Origin: Aphidius gifuensis
Lineage: Eukaryota > Arthropoda > Insecta > Hymenoptera > Braconidae
DNA length: 64,000 bases
Assembly (NCBI RefSeq): GCF_014905175.1
Contig: NC_057793.1
Coordinates: forward strand, 744,001 to 808,000
Direction: 5' to 3'
Each line of letters begins with the position of its first letter. Position 1 is the first letter of the stretch. This document shows, piece by piece, positions 13,201 to 25,888 of this stretch. A model generated the notes under the pieces. The model was not told the DNA's origin, ran no database searches, and saw only the letters and a program-made list of their open reading frames with translations. The position numbers and the translations under genes were made by a program.

Positions 13201-16200
13201 GTTGAAATACATTTTTTGTAATTTTTGGTGTTGTTAAAATTGAATATTTCAGTTCACGTAGATTAAGACGTGTGTTATAAATTTAAACGTGATTTTTAAA
13301 ATAATAATAATACAAAATTCGTGTTTATATTTTTAAAAAAAATTTAAATAAAATTGTATTATTATTTTTTTGTATTCTTGTGAACTGATTTGTATAACGA
13401 GTATTTAATATTTATTATAAATGGTTTTTAATTTTAATTTAAAATGTATTTACAAAGTTGAGTATTTTTTTATTTGTAAATTCAACATGGAAAATAATAT
13501 GTCACGGTCAAGACCTTTCCTTTTCTCACTTTTCAGCGAGTATCATATTATAAAACCCTAGCTTCATTCAATCCTCGATATTTCTAATAATTTACACAGC
13601 AAAATCCATCAGCATTTAAATACAAAAAAAAAAGAAAAAAAATTAAATAAAAACTTGATAGAAAATGTAATTAATATATTGTTTTTTTTTTTAAATAACT
13701 ACATGACGACGAGATAGGTAATATTTTCTAAATAGTAAATTCTTTTGTATATATTTTTAAGTGTGAGAAAAAAAAATATACAAGTTGAAACATTTGAGAG
13801 TATAAATGATGCATTTATCAGACAGGGTGTGCACTAATGATGCCAGTTACATGTGTGTATTATGTTAAGGATTTACTTCAAAACAAGTGAGATGAAAATG
13901 AATGCATAACGGTTAACACTGACTTGCAAACGGAATATGTTGGTGACTTTAGTTAGGACGATCGTAACTTGCAGGAGTATATTTATCGATAAGAATCACG
14001 AAAAAAAAAAAAAAATTAAAATAAACGAGGAAACTTTGAGAATGCAGGAGCAACAAAATTAAAATTCAAAAATAAATATTTTTAAAAATCATTTAATTAT
14101 TATTATCTAAAATGAATTTTTTTATTAAATAAATAAACATAAATAAATTAACTTTTAAAATTAATTATTAAATTGAAAAATATATTTTTTTTTTTTTAAA
14201 TTTCATTGATTTGTTTATTGAATAATTTTAATAATAATTACACGCCATTTTTTATTTTATGAATAAGGAGGAGTGTGTAACGGTTCTGCCCTCGAAAAAA
14301 AAAAAATATATAAAATAGTAACAACCACCCCTGAATTGTAAAGGTGGGGTAGCATTGTAAAAAAATAAAAAAAAAATTTATAGAAGAGATGGAAAATTTC
14401 CCAGCTGTTTTTTTATCTTTGCGCAGGATCAAATACGGCAAAATGTGTGTGTGAGTTTTTTGAATGTTTGCATAGAATATATGTACACATAGTCATGTGA
14501 CCAGAGGGTTGCATTTCAACCCTTACTATCTGTCCGATCAAGGGGTGGAAGTCTACTGGCTCTGTTCATCAGGTAAAAGTATTAAAAAAAAAAAAATAAA
14601 AAAACTATATCAAATCCTTGTGTTATTTTTTTTTTTTTTTTATTCAATAAAGTTCCAGTAAGTAACTCTTCTCGTGTCAAGTAAAAATAAGAAAATCATT
14701 TCACCAATTTCAACTTCCATTTTCATCTCGCGAAACACGCAATGAGTTTTACTTTTAAAATAATTATATTTTTTTTATTTTAACACGCGATTATTCATTG
14801 TTTTAATAAATCAAAGAAAGTGAATAGCAGAATAGAAAAATATATTTAGAAAACAATTTAATAGCTTTTTAATTTGTTGAATAAAAAAATAATAAAAAAT
14901 AATTTTTTTAAAAGCTAATAACTTGTTTTTTTCAATATTGTTAAATATATTTTTTCAAAGAGTTGTTGTGTAAATATACTGCGTGTGAGTATTAACAATA
15001 TACAAAAAAAAAAAAATGTAAAAAAAAATAAATATGGGGCTTGAACCCGATGGTTGCTTTGTTTTTCAAGATCGTTATCGTATAGTCTCTTTTTAGACGA
15101 CCCATCTGTGACCGAGAACCCACGTTCAGCTTCTGTGCACTCACTAAAAATGCAACACATTGTTGTTCATGTACATGAAATAAACGACACATGGATAAAA
15201 AAAAAAAATAAATAAATACGTGAAAAAAAAAATATTTTAATTACTTTTTGAAATAAATAATAAATAAAAATAACTAATAGAGCAATAATCTTTCAAAGTG
15301 ACATTCTACCCATCAACAACAATATATTACATTTTTTTCTATTGTCAAATCACAGAATATTCAAATAATCATTTTTTATATTTTTTTCAAGAGACAAAAA
15401 TGTCCAGTATACTCATGCAACCATCCATCATATTCAAATATTTTTTTACATTAATTTTTTTTTTTTTTTTTTTCATATTCATTTGCCTCCTGTTGTGTGT
15501 TTCACCTCCACCCTTCATTCACCACTGGGTTATTTTATTCCACGTGAATTTATGACAGGCAATAATCGTCGAAAAAATCACTTTCCTGTCAAATCAATTA
15601 TGTCCCAACTCCCAAGAGCATTAACAATAAAATAAACACACTTTTTTAAATATATTTTAAACTTGAAAAAATTATAATTAAATATCTATCGATGATTATT
15701 AAAGCTTCAAATTATTATTAATACAATTTCGATAAAAGCTGTATTAATTTTTCCATGACAATGAATAAATTCAACCATGGAAAAATTTATTTATTAATAC
15801 CTGAATTATTTATTCGTACTTTTACGATATTAGTGGGAATGAAAATTGCTGTGTATAAAAAAAAATTATGTATAATAAAAATTATTTATTATTTTTATAT
15901 GGGTGATGGGAGAAAATTATAGGCTTTCACATACGCACGTGACATGTCACAATATGCGACAACCGGCACTTTAAACCGATACATATTTTATGAGCTTACA
16001 CCAAGAAGGAAATGATTTTTTTTTTTTTTTACTGTCAAGGTTTATTGAGCATATATAGATATAAAATGACAAATAAGATTGGTTTTTTTTTTGTTTATCA
16101 TGTCTGACTATTTACTAATTTTTTGAATTTTTTTATTTTTTATTTTTATGGATAATTTATGTTAATGTTCATACATCAAATGACATCAATCAAATAATAC

Positions 16201-19200
16201 AAAAGAGAAAATTGATATTGATTTATAAATAATATAGTGCAGTGAATTTTTTATATATTTTTTTTTCAACTTACCAGACGTCTTTTGGGTTTAATAAGCG
16301 GTCTATTTTGTCCATTCATTTTGTAGTAAAGTCCACAAGCATTGCAGAGATAATGACCAGTTCCATCTCTTCTCCATAATGGTGTTGATGTTGCACCACA
16401 ATTGACACACTCACGACCCTCTAATAACGACGAAAAAAAATCAAAAATAAAAAAAATTTAGTACTATACAATTGTCACTACAATAATAAACTATTTTATT
16501 ATAAATAATTTTTTTTTTTTAATTTTAAAAGTGTAACAAGATCGCGTGAAAAAAAAAAACCAAATAGAAAATTACTTGGTTTAAATTTTTTTATATAAAA
16601 AGATTCAAAGCAGATCATAAAATTGAGACACTATTTTTTTGCTTTAAACAATTTTTGCTATAATTTATAATTGTAAATTAATTTTTTGATAATTTAGTGT
16701 TTATTTAATGTCTCAATTTGATGAACGTGATTATATTTTGTTAATAATATCATGCATTGCTGACATACCAATAAGCGATTACCAGAGCAAAAGCAGTTTT
16801 TTTTTTCATATAGGAAAAATGGAGTATGTATTGTGTTGGAAATAAAAAATAATAACACACAAACACACACACTGTTATTAAATATGGATTAGAATAAAAT
16901 AAAAAAAGAAGAAGAGGAGTTATTATTGTTATTAAGAGTGTTTAGTGATGTGGATATTGAGGAGCCAAAGAGAGGATTAATGACACAGTGGATTCGATTT
17001 GACCTGCAGTCCATTTGATGAAGAAGATCCAGCTTGATCAGGATCAAATAAGCAGCATTATAAAAAACATGTCGTTTTTTTTTTTCTTCAATATTATGTT
17101 AGTATTCTAGTTGACGCAATTTTTTTTCTTCCTCTTTTAAGTCTTTCTTGTAATTTTGTTTAGCGCAAATTTATTTATTTTATGGTAGCTAAAGATAAAA
17201 TTAATCGGGGTCAATGTTTCACGATTTTGTGGCAGGGATTTATATTTTTTCTTTCTTTTCTTTTTCGGGGGCTATTTATGATGTACTCACTCAAGATTAA
17301 GGGGTGATAAAAACATCAGAGCTAGATGAAACGTCAAAGATTTCTTGAATTATTTAATTGTGTATAAAAAATGTTTTTTTTTTTTTTTATTTTTTTTTAA
17401 TGAAGAAAATTAAGTAATTATTTTTTTTTTTTTTTTATGAATTGACATTTAAATTATTCATGATTATATCCATGAGAATTTTGCATACGATCAATTATTG
17501 TATTTTGCAATTGACTTGGCTTATTTGTTTTTGTGTGTGTTTATTTATTATGTATGATTAATTTTATTTTTTTCATTTTGCAAATATCATGTATTAAATA
17601 ATGACAAGTTGAAAAGGATTAAACGTTTAATTTTATTTTTTTTTCTATTCTTTTTATTGATTAAGTTTTTTTGTTATTTTCTTTGGTTGTTTGTCCTTGT
17701 CAGACAATTGCGTTTTTATTTTTTTTATTAATATTTTTTTGTCCATTTGGCGACGAATGGAAAGACTCGTAAATTATTTTAGCTACTGAAATTTCAAAAT
17801 TCAAGTGAAAACTTATATATTTATAAATTTTTTTGTTTAATTTATTTTTGTTTTTTAAATTAATTTGACGAACAAATAGCTATTTTCCTATTTTACTCTG
17901 GAAACAGTCTTGAAAATAAATAGAAAATTCAAAAGAAAAAAACAGAAAACACATTGAAATTATTTTGTGATTTTTTTGCTTTAGTGAGTTTTTACTTTAT
18001 AGCCACACGACATCGAAAAAAAAAACGTGCTATCGTGTATATTATTAATTAATTTTTTGACAAAATAAAAAAAAAAAAATATTTTTAATAAAAGTCTATC
18101 ACGATAATCGAGGTGCGCGCGTTATTTGTGGTGCCATTGAAAAAAAACAGGTCAATAAATTGTGAATCAAAATACCAAAAAAATATTTTGCCCGATAACG
18201 TCAATTTTTTTTTAGTATAAAAAATAAAAATAAATTATAAACCAAAAGCAAAAATAAAATATAACAAAAGTAATGAAAGAATAAAATAAAAATTAATTAG
18301 TTTTTTATTTAAATTAAAATAAATAACCACCACCAAAAAAAAATAAAAAAAATAAACGAAAAAAAGCCCAGTGTTTAAATAATGAAAAAAAAATAAAAAA
18401 TAAAAAAAACCTTAAAACCAAGTTAAAAATAAATAATTAAAATTAAAATTAAATAATAAATAATAAAAAATAATAAGCCGCTTACCGGCGGACGTTCTGG
18501 ATTTGTTCCTTGGTTTTTGCTGCTGCTGTTGTTGGGAACCGGGTGAATTTGGGGTGTTGCCATGCGTGGAACCAAGAAGTTTTGAATCAGGACTAATACC
18601 AGGTACACCAGTTGTTGAATGATGGGAATTTGAAAATATTGATGTACCATTATGTGGATTATGTGAATGATGAGTTGGATATTGTAGATGTTGATACATA
18701 TTATAGGCACTTCCAGTTGGATCATACTGTGATCCAGAGGATGAATGATGATGATGATGATGATGGGATGAAGGATGATAGGAATCTCTGCATGAGGGTG
18801 ATGTTGTACCACCAGGATTTTGATAATCCTGTTGCTGTTGCTGATTGGTGTTCGCTTGTTGGTTTGTTGTTTGATTATTGTTGTTGACTGAATTATTATT
18901 ATTTGTTGTATTTCCATTTTGATTATTACCTTCACGTTGTTTAACTTGTCCACCATTACCACCATTACCACCACCATTATTTTGATGTTGATGTGGTGGT
19001 GATGGTGCACCATGATGATGTCCAAGCATTAATGATGGTTTAACATCACATGAACCACTTGATGTACCACCCAATGTATCTTGATGATGCATAAATGCAC
19101 CAGCCATTGCTGCTGCATGTGCAACTGCTACTTGATAATTACTATCACCCAAACCAAGTGTATTGCTATTTCCATTATTATTATTATTGTTGTTGTTTGT

Positions 19201-22200
19201 ACTATTACTATTATTATTATTATTGCTTGTTGAATTATTATTATTATTATTACTATTATTATTATTATTATTATTTGTTGAACTAGTACTAGTTGTTATA
19301 CTATCAGGCGTTGCATCTTTTGGTGGTGTTGGTGGAAATGAAAATAAATGATGACCACCACTTGCTGTACCATTATGATTTGATAAACTACCACTTGTTG
19401 GTGCTAATGATGAACCAAGTGGACTTTGTGGTTTATCTTCACCACCACCACCACCTGTAGATGCTGTTGTTGATGGAAAACCCCATGCTTTTGATGTATC
19501 ACTTGTACTTGTTAACCATGGATGTAAACCATGAAAATGTGGACGACATACTTGTCCAACTGGTCCACTTGATACTCCACTACCAGACATTCTACCTGCA
19601 ATGAAAAATATATATTTTAAATATAAACATTTGTAAGTTGACATGTTATATTTTCATCAAAGACTATATTGCTTTGCGTGATTCTAAATTCATATACTGT
19701 ATATACATGAGTTTTTTTTTTTTTTTTTATTTTTGATTATTTATTCTATTTTGTTATTGTTATTGTATTTTATTACTCTGTGGTTTTATTGTTTGAATAG
19801 AAAGGAAAAAAAAAAAAAAACAATAGAGTCAAGTATTCAAACGAAAAAGATTCTTTCGCATTTGGCATCAGTTTGACACGCGGCTTTTATTATCCTGAGC
19901 TTACCTGGCACGAATAGTCGAAGACGCAAGCAAGTACATAAAGATCAATATATTGAACGTTGATTTTATTTTTTTATTTTTTTTTTTACAACTCTCAGAG
20001 TTCAGCACAATCAAACTGTGTTTCTATTGTAATGCAACATATATATTTTTATACAATGTCTAATAAATTTTGTTTGAAAAAAAAACTACTGTAACATTGA
20101 AAAATTAACAAGTGTCGACATCAAAATTAAAATAAAAATAATCTACTGTAAATTTATCATGAAACAAGACTCGTTTCACATTTTTGTTTTTATTACAAAT
20201 TTAATTTGTCTTTTTTTGAAATAAAAAAAAATAATTGTGCAAAGAGCATTTATCACAGACAACTTGGATGAAACAAATGATATGTAGCGAGGGTGGTAAG
20301 AAAATAAAAAGTATATATAATAAAAAAATAAAAAAAAAATACTTCAATAGTTGCCGCCCTTTAACGCAACTCGAGCCAACAGTAGGCCAGTGAATTTATT
20401 TAATATTTTTTTTTCTGTACAATTTTTAGCAAGTTTAAACTGACATAACTCCGAGTACTTTATCACGGTGATATTTCTGTCAACTGAAGAATTTTATCTT
20501 TCACCAAGAATCAAGCATGCACACACATGCCCTTCGTGTTTCTGTATTTATACCAAACAGCAATATGGTTGCTTGGTCAGCTGTTGTTCTCCAGCAATTT
20601 TACAATTCTCTTTTGTTAATATTCTTTTTGAAATATTTTAAATGTCATTTGACTGATGAAAAAAATCATTTAAATATATAAAAACTATTATTTAATTTAA
20701 TTTTTTTTTTCATTTAGGATCACTTGATGGTCATACGACTGGTGTGACACACGCCCAACCAGTTGAATTGTATAGTATCTCGATCGTTACATTGACAAAT
20801 GTCGCAGGATTCCACAGGAGCTCACCAAAAAATGTGCCGTGAAATATATTCCACATGAACAAGTACACAAAAAAATAAATAATAAAATAAAACAACAAGA
20901 TATAAAAATAAATATAAAAATACACGAAGAAAAGTTGATCTTGTTTTGCTGGATTTAAACATGGTAGTGTATGTGTGATGTAAAAAAGTCAAGTGGATAA
21001 AATGAGGATTCTCGAGACAGCTCCATATTAGAAATCCAACTTGGTGCTGTATCCAATACGGTGCCGGCTTTTCCTTGATAATTCAACGACATTTTAAATT
21101 TTTGTCTTTATTTTATTATATTATTTTTCAACTTGAATTTACAAAGACTTTAACATATATATAGCATATAGACATACCAGTCCTGAGGGAATATAACATT
21201 ATCATATAACTGCTGAAGAAAATTCAAACCACGCACGCTACTTGAAAGTCATTGAATCTAAAATGCCATTAGATTGTTAAGGGTGTACATGTACATGTTC
21301 ATATATAAAAGAGAAAAAAAATAAAGAGGAAGAGGGAGGGCGTGGATTGCCCTAGGAGATAAACAGTTCAATTTTTTATTATTTAAAAAATATATAATCA
21401 ACAACTTATATACTGCACAGTGTGACAGCGAAAAATTCACATTACCAGATAATTTTATAGATTCAAAATATTTTTTAAAATCATTGAGGAAGTACTTCCA
21501 CTTTATAACATCCTAATGAATATTCATGATAAATTTAAATATTACTATTACATGTAATTGTGTGTATATCAAGAAAATATATCACATCAAAAGATGGCTC
21601 AAGATAATTCTAATTTCTATCCATTGAAAAAAAAAAAAAATTATAATTTTATTTTAGCTATGTAGTTTTTGAAATTATGATAAATTTAAATTGAGCTTGC
21701 AAGCTCATTTTTAATATATTTAAAAAAAAAATTAAATTGAGTTTAGCTTTTTTTATATTACTTAATGTTAAAATTTTATGGTCAATTAAGCTCATCTAAA
21801 TAATATAAAAATTAATTTTTTATTTAAATAAATAAACAATGATTTTAACACTGATTTTATGATTAACCTAATAATAATTGTAATCAATGGGCAATGGTCT
21901 GGATGAAAACAAGAAAATGGTGGTTTTATAAAATGTATTTTGCACGCAAGAGTTAATTTTTAACATGCGCGCATTTGATATGTGAGAGAGTAGAAGAGTC
22001 GTTGCATTCCTTAATGTCACTCATGACTTAGACCTGCACACATACATGAAAATATATATACATGTGACATGTAGTCCAGAAGAAGCCGACGGTTAATGCA
22101 CATGCACATCACACACAATCATAAAAATTAAAATATATTTATTTATTTATTTATTTATACATAAAGAAGACCATTATTGTAAATAAAAATTGGAATATTG

Positions 22201-25200
22201 TGCTTTTTTTTTTAGAAGAAGTAGAAGTAATATCAATGCATCTCGCGTATTTTAACAAATAGAATAAGACAATGTTTACTGTTTGCCGCTTTATTGTAAC
22301 TGATCGAGAGAATCAATCACGTAATTTAAACGTGCGATTTCCGCACCGCACCCTATTGATAAAACCAACGAGTTTTACGTCCAGAAAATTGAAAAATTAA
22401 ATTTTTTTTTCTTCAAGAAAATCAAGTAAAAAAGCTCGAGTCATTTTTTTTTTTTTTTTGTTAATAATTTTTATATAATATTTAGAATATTAATTTTTAT
22501 AGATAAAAATTATCAAAGTGATGAAGCGTTTTTTTTTTCATATGGATTTATTAATTTAATCGATGACGCAATTAAAAAAGATGCTCGATCGATCAATGTC
22601 ACCTTCAAGCATGCATGGAATTTCGATGTTAAATTAAAAAAAAAAAAATTTTATATATTTATATTTCATCTGTATCGAATATTTGTTTTTATATTTCTTT
22701 TTTTCTTTAACTTTCATTATTATTATTTTTAATTTGCTAAATTTAAATCATTTTTTTTTTTTTTTTCTATTATTATCATGATTTCAAAGATTAAAATCAT
22801 TTTCAACAAATTAACAGTACATACACGCATTTGTAATAATAATCTCGGCTCGTGCTCTCGCTTTCATGCCTTCCGAACGCACACACATTTTTATATTTAT
22901 TTAAAAAAAAACTTTAAGAATATTATAACAAACAGCAAATTATCCATTCGGTTGAGTGCCTTCGCGCGTTTAAAGCCTTTTCACAGAATCAAATTTACAC
23001 ATTATATTGTATTTAAAAAGCTACATTATTCTATATTTATTAAAATTAAATAAATTAATTCTACGAAAGAAAAAGTTATAAATAAATACAAAAATTACAT
23101 ATTTTTTAACTTGAATCAAGACAAATTCACTTTTAAAAATAAAATATAATAATTTTAAATTAAAAAACTCTAAATTCAATTGAAATCCATATTTGTTTTT
23201 TTCATTTTCACCATCAAAAAATAAACAATTCAAAAACAATAACTATATAAATATTTGATTCTATGAATAATATCTATCGTACAATTTTTTTCTCGGGTGA
23301 ATGAACGCATTTAATAATAACAATAATAATAAAATTAACTGTTTTATATAAGATAACGTCTCATTTTATTATAATGCCCCCCAGCAGCGTTTATAATCTT
23401 CATTTTTATATCCTTTTTATATCCTGGATTATAAGTAATAATATATAATTTAACCCAGATATTCGACATACCTATATAAATTTTGTTCATATATATATAA
23501 AAATAAAAATAACTCGTAAACTCGACCATCTTGACAACAAAAAAAAAATTAAAATAATAATAAATATCCTGACTCAATGGAAACTTGAAAAATACATTTA
23601 AGGATCCACTTAAAACTGGCCTTTTTATATGTTTATTTTTATTTTTTAATTGTGCAACTCAATTGAATACAGCTGCAGCAGTAGAAAAGACCAACACTAG
23701 TCAGACCACTTCTTGTTTAAATTTAAAATTTACAAAAACATTTGCCGCGATGTATTTTAAAATTCATAATGAATTTTGGCAATATAAAAATAATATTTTA
23801 ACCAAAATTTTGAAAATAATTATATAAAAAATTTAATAAAAAAATACAAATCAAAAGATGACCCCTTTAGTTGAATTTCCAGTTAGCTCCGCCTTCAGTT
23901 GGCGTGTGCATTTGCACAAGATGGCGTCGTTCTCATCGTTCGCGCGATGTTAAAGCCCTTGTTTTTTTTTTTTTTTTTTAATTTTATTTATTCACATCTA
24001 CTCTGCGTTCACATCACATGAATTTATAATTTTTTTAATCTTTAAACTAACACATGAAAAAATTACAAAATTCGATCTCAATTATTAATAAATTGCAAAG
24101 AAAAAAAAATTCAAAAAAAAAATGTTAAATAAATATTTAAAAATAAAAAGAAAAAAATTTTTTTTCAATCAATTTTGATGAATTTACAAGAAGGAAATTT
24201 TTCATTACCATAAAACGGAGAAGATTATAGAAAAAAAAAAAAAAAAAAAAAAGTATCATCAGAAGCGCCTCCCTGTGGTCTGTAATTACCTCTTTCCAGA
24301 CCCCGTGGGCTGTTCGGTTGGTTGCGCTTCCTTCCTGTCTGCTACAACCACTGTATATATATCTATTGTACGCCTCTTTTTCTTCTCCGTGTATCACCCC
24401 TTCTTTAGCTACACACCTCAATCTACTATCACTCCTTACAACCCCCTTACAACCCCTTCACGACCCCCTCTCACAACACACCCCTTTTCAATATTATCTT
24501 CATGTACTCGTGACCCGTCACCCGCTGTTACACGTCATTTTTTTTATTTTTTATTTTTTCGTTGTCCATGTGATTTACCATCACCATCACCAGATGGTTT
24601 TGTATATATTTTTTATTTTGTTCTCACGATTATTTAAATTTGTTTAATATATTTTATTGCAAGCTCATTTGTAAAATATAAAATTCCAAAATAACTTTTT
24701 ATTTAAATTCATTTTTATTTTTTTTGATTGCTAATATGGTGAATTTAATTTATTGAAATTTTTTATTATTTATTTTTCAAGTTTATTTATATTTACAAGG
24801 AATAAGAGTCGGATATGATCCATGCAGGTCGGTATAAATCAGAGATATCGCATTCCGAGGGATGTCGATCCAAAGCGGCTAGATCGAGTTACAATGTTGC
24901 CTTCCTCCTACCCTGTCCCATATATAGGGGAAACGGTCTTTAAATTTTGTATTATTATATTTCATTTTTGGGTAAACTATATTGCAATTGTGTTTGTGTA
25001 TATTTAAAAATATATCGAAATACAATTGACAAAAATCGAAATCACTTGACAATTAATAATGATACGCGATTGGCAAGTTCACGTAGTCTAATGATCATCA
25101 TTTTGTCTGATGTTTAGTGCATGTATTTTTTTTATTCCATGAAAAACCCGTCGGCGTAACTATATATAAATTTATATCAGTGATACTGTCAGTATTGAAT

Positions 25201-25888
25201 CACACTCCCTTGGTAATATATTTTATACACTGAGAGTCAAAGACTAGTTGTAAGATAAATAAAAAAGAAAAAAAAACTTTGATTTTAAAATATGATAACA
25301 TTGATGCTGTTCTCGTTACGGTAGAGCGTGTTAAATACTTGGCACATGCCAAGAAAACTAACGAAAAAAAGTCACAAAGGGTGATCGACCCAAAGTGCAA
25401 ATACATGTGCACATAGTTATATGTATATATTTACACAAGACATATCTCATTTAGTAAAAAGCAAAGCAAAAAAAAAAACATATCAAATATTCCGTTATAC
25501 TTATGAATTGGCTTTTATGTTTTTTTGAAATTTAAAAATAATTAAAAAGCCCAAAGGTCAGCTTATTTATGCTGATGAGTCAATACTGCAGCATATTACT
25601 GGGTTTTTTTTTAATAATTAAAATTTGATGACACAAAAGATAATAGAGATAAAAAAAATAATGTAAATATTTTTGGAAAATGTTTAAAATGATTTGATGA
25701 AACTTACTGTGTGCATAGTGAGCTGCTGCTGGATGATGAGGAGCTGGTCCAGCATGTGGATAGTAACCTCTGTAATCTGGATTACCAACAACTCCAGAAA
25801 CACCATTACCACTACCAGAAGGTGGCTCGAGACTGGTTCGCGGTGGTTCATACCACCGGGCCGCGCTCGACTCACTGGTCATGTCCAT
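1144..25888 (-). CDS. grn: GATA-family zinc-finger transcription factor grain (GATA1/2/3 class), four coding exons, 3' end outside window
   Basis: The coding segments join as 25888-25708, 19595-18486, 16420-16275 and 1278-1144 on the minus strand. All six splice sites inside this chain are GT-AG, and phases 1, 1 and 0 keep one open frame of 524 residues. The protein has two Cys-X2-Cys-X17-Cys-X2-Cys fingers: N-finger cysteines 435, 438, 456, 459 and C-finger cysteines 492, 495, 513, 516. Between them lies the linker IKPKRRL-SLQSAARRAGTSC. Family knowledge: such proteins bind WGATAR sites in the nucleus through the C-finger and its basic tail. Assignment to the GATA1/2/3 (grain) class rests on YYKMNGQNRPLIKPKRRL after the N-finger and on the conserved boxes CRPHFHGLHPWL (about 77-88) and LFSFPPTPPKD. 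Pannier/GATA4-6 proteins normally have HKMNGMNRPLIKP there. In Drosophila, grain acts in axon guidance and organ shape. The residues expected after LHN (the VNRPLTMKKEG region, basic tail and C-terminus) are not in this window, so the entry is partial. Confidence 0.93.
1859..1872. repeat. short (GA)n microsatellite
   Basis: About seven GA units are followed by GGAGGAG and preceded by a poly-A run. GAGAG words are also the recognition site of GAGA factor, but nothing else marks this as a regulatory site. Confidence 0.7.
4340..4460. promoter_or_regulatory. GC-enriched island with three GATA motifs in intron 3
   Basis: Against AT-rich flanks this segment carries GAGCGCTTACGAGCGAGG and GGCCGCGC words. 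Clustered GATA-type sites follow: AGATAA at 4403-4408, TATCT at 4410-4414 and CTATCC at 4415-4420. A compact GATA cluster inside a GATA-factor gene fits an autoregulatory element. This is inference from motif content only. Confidence 0.35.
16275..16420 (-). CDS. grn: grn coding exon 3 (N-terminal GATA zinc finger, residues 431-479)
   Basis: The exon is 146 bases. The first two bases, AG, complete Glu431, then it encodes GRECVNCGATSTPLWRRDGT followed by GHYLCNACGLYYKMNGQ and NRPLIKPKRRL. All four zinc ligands (435, 438, 456, 459) and the LWRR loop are intact. The acceptor is TTATTAG and the donor GTAAGTTG, phase 0. In GATA proteins this finger stabilises DNA binding and contacts FOG-type cofactors; that is family knowledge. 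The acceptor is followed directly by another AG, but using that would shift the frame, so the first AG is chosen. The residues after the second Cys pair separate this gene from pannier-type fingers. Confidence 0.96.
16421..18485 (-). other. grn intron 2 (2.1 kb)
   Basis: The boundaries are GTAAGC at 18485 and TTATTAG at 16421. The sequence is AT-rich with long T and A runs. A more balanced stretch around 16920-17050 holds a small perfect palindrome, TTGATC-AG-GATCAA, at 17034-17047. No exon signature is seen. Confidence 0.8.
18486..19595 (-). CDS. grn: grn coding exon 2 (transactivation region, residues 61-431)
   Basis: The acceptor TTGCAG precedes 19595 and the donor GTAAGC follows 18486. 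Length is 1110 bases, phase 1 to phase 1. Early in the exon, residues 75-88 read QVCRPHFHGLHPWL. Residues 145-158 (FSFPPTPPKDATPD) form the conserved box of vertebrate GATA2/3 and insect grain. The rest is low complexity: Gly5 at 108-112, an Asn-rich block at 168-205, Gln5 at 312-316, His7 at 338-344 and Gln6 at 415-420. The end, KPRNKSRTSA(E), is the basic lead-in to the N-finger. The role is probably transcriptional activation, inferred from family position. An in-frame Met lies just after the acceptor (residue 63), so a shorter protein could start here if a different first exon were used. I see no direct sign of that. Confidence 0.93.
18517..18534 (-). repeat. CAG/CAA repeat encoding Gln6 in grn
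   Basis: Six consecutive Gln codons (residues 415-420) sit just before the basic KPRNKSRTSAE lead-in to the N-finger. A second run, Gln5, is at residues 312-316. Confidence 0.85.
18745..18765 (-). repeat. CAT repeat encoding His7 in grn
   Basis: GAT repeats on the plus strand read as seven consecutive His codons (residues 338-344) in the activation region. His runs are common in nuclear transcription factors. Confidence 0.85.
19162..19275 (-). repeat. AAT/AAC trinucleotide repeat encoding a poly-Asn block in grn
   Basis: On the plus strand this is runs of ATT with occasional GTT and ACT. On the coding strand it gives Asn runs of up to eight, broken by Ser, Thr and Gly (residues 168-205). 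Nearly pure codon repetition indicates replication-slippage growth inside the coding exon. Length probably varies between individuals. Confidence 0.9.
19596..25707 (-). other. grn intron 1 (6.1 kb)
   Basis: The boundaries are GTAAGT at 25707 and TTGCAG at 19596. The interior is AT-rich. Islands of mixed composition lie near 20.34-20.40, 23.87-23.96, 24.25-24.50 and 24.82-24.93 kb and are possible enhancers. An 80-codon plus-strand frame at 23585-23827 begins with a hydrophobic stretch. It ends in AT-rich Lys/Ile/Asn filler and is not accepted as a gene. Confidence 0.75.
25708..25888 (-). CDS. grn: grn coding exon 1 (N-terminus, residues 1-60 plus one base)
   Basis: The exon begins with ATG at 25888 in a good context (A at -3, G at +4) and encodes MDMTSESSAARWYEPP, then a Gly/Ser/Pro-rich stretch. 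It ends with a YYPHAGPAPHHPAAAHYAH segment. The donor after 25708 is GTAAGT, phase 1. The leftover A joins GT from exon 2 to make Ser61. The ARWYEPP and GYYPH...AHYAH pieces match the layout of the N-terminus of GATA1/2/3 proteins, where an aromatic box precedes the CRPH box. A second in-frame Met is at residue 3. No recognisable RNA- or DNA-binding domain lies in this exon. Reading past the donor runs into AT-rich intron sequence with poly-Phe/Tyr, which supports the exon end. Confidence 0.88.

Larger units (their letters stand above)
1279..16274 (-). other. grn intron 3 (15.0 kb, between the two zinc-finger exons)
   Basis: The intron runs from GTAAGTTG at 16274 to TTACAG at 1279. An intron just after the KRRL of the N-finger separates the two fingers. 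The interior is almost all A/T with homopolymer tracts. It also contains short islands of more balanced composition near 4.34-4.46, 9.48-9.62, 10.30-10.39 and 12.48-12.54 kb. Short open frames here, such as those at 2617-2901 and 12235-12633, are chance frames rich in Phe, Tyr, Ile and Lys. No nested gene is convincing. Confidence 0.75.

Noticed and set aside
15040..15130. A tRNA-like T-arm word (GGTTCAAGCCCC on the minus strand)
   Set aside because: The T stem does not pair, and no acceptor stem, D arm or anticodon arm can be formed around it.
16275..19595. Assignment of the GATA gene to pannier or serpent instead of grain
   Set aside because: YYKMNGQNRPLIKPKRRL, the CRPHFHGLHPWL box and the FPPTPPKD box are GATA1/2/3 features; pannier-type proteins have HKMNGMNRPLIKP and lack these boxes.
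19598..19644. Start of an independent protein at the Met at 19644, reading into exon 2
   Set aside because: The segment before 19595 is YKCLYLKYIFF-type AT-rich translation ending in a clear TTGCAG acceptor, so it is intron read-through.
23585..23827. 80-codon plus frame with a hydrophobic start resembling a signal peptide
   Set aside because: The mature part is Lys/Asn/Ile/Phe filler typical of AT-rich chance frames, and it lies inside grn intron 1 with no splice or promoter support.
24250..24480. CTCF-like words (GCGCCTCCCTGTGG)
   Set aside because: By eye the word matches only about 10 of 14 positions of the vertebrate-style consensus, too weak to call an insulator.
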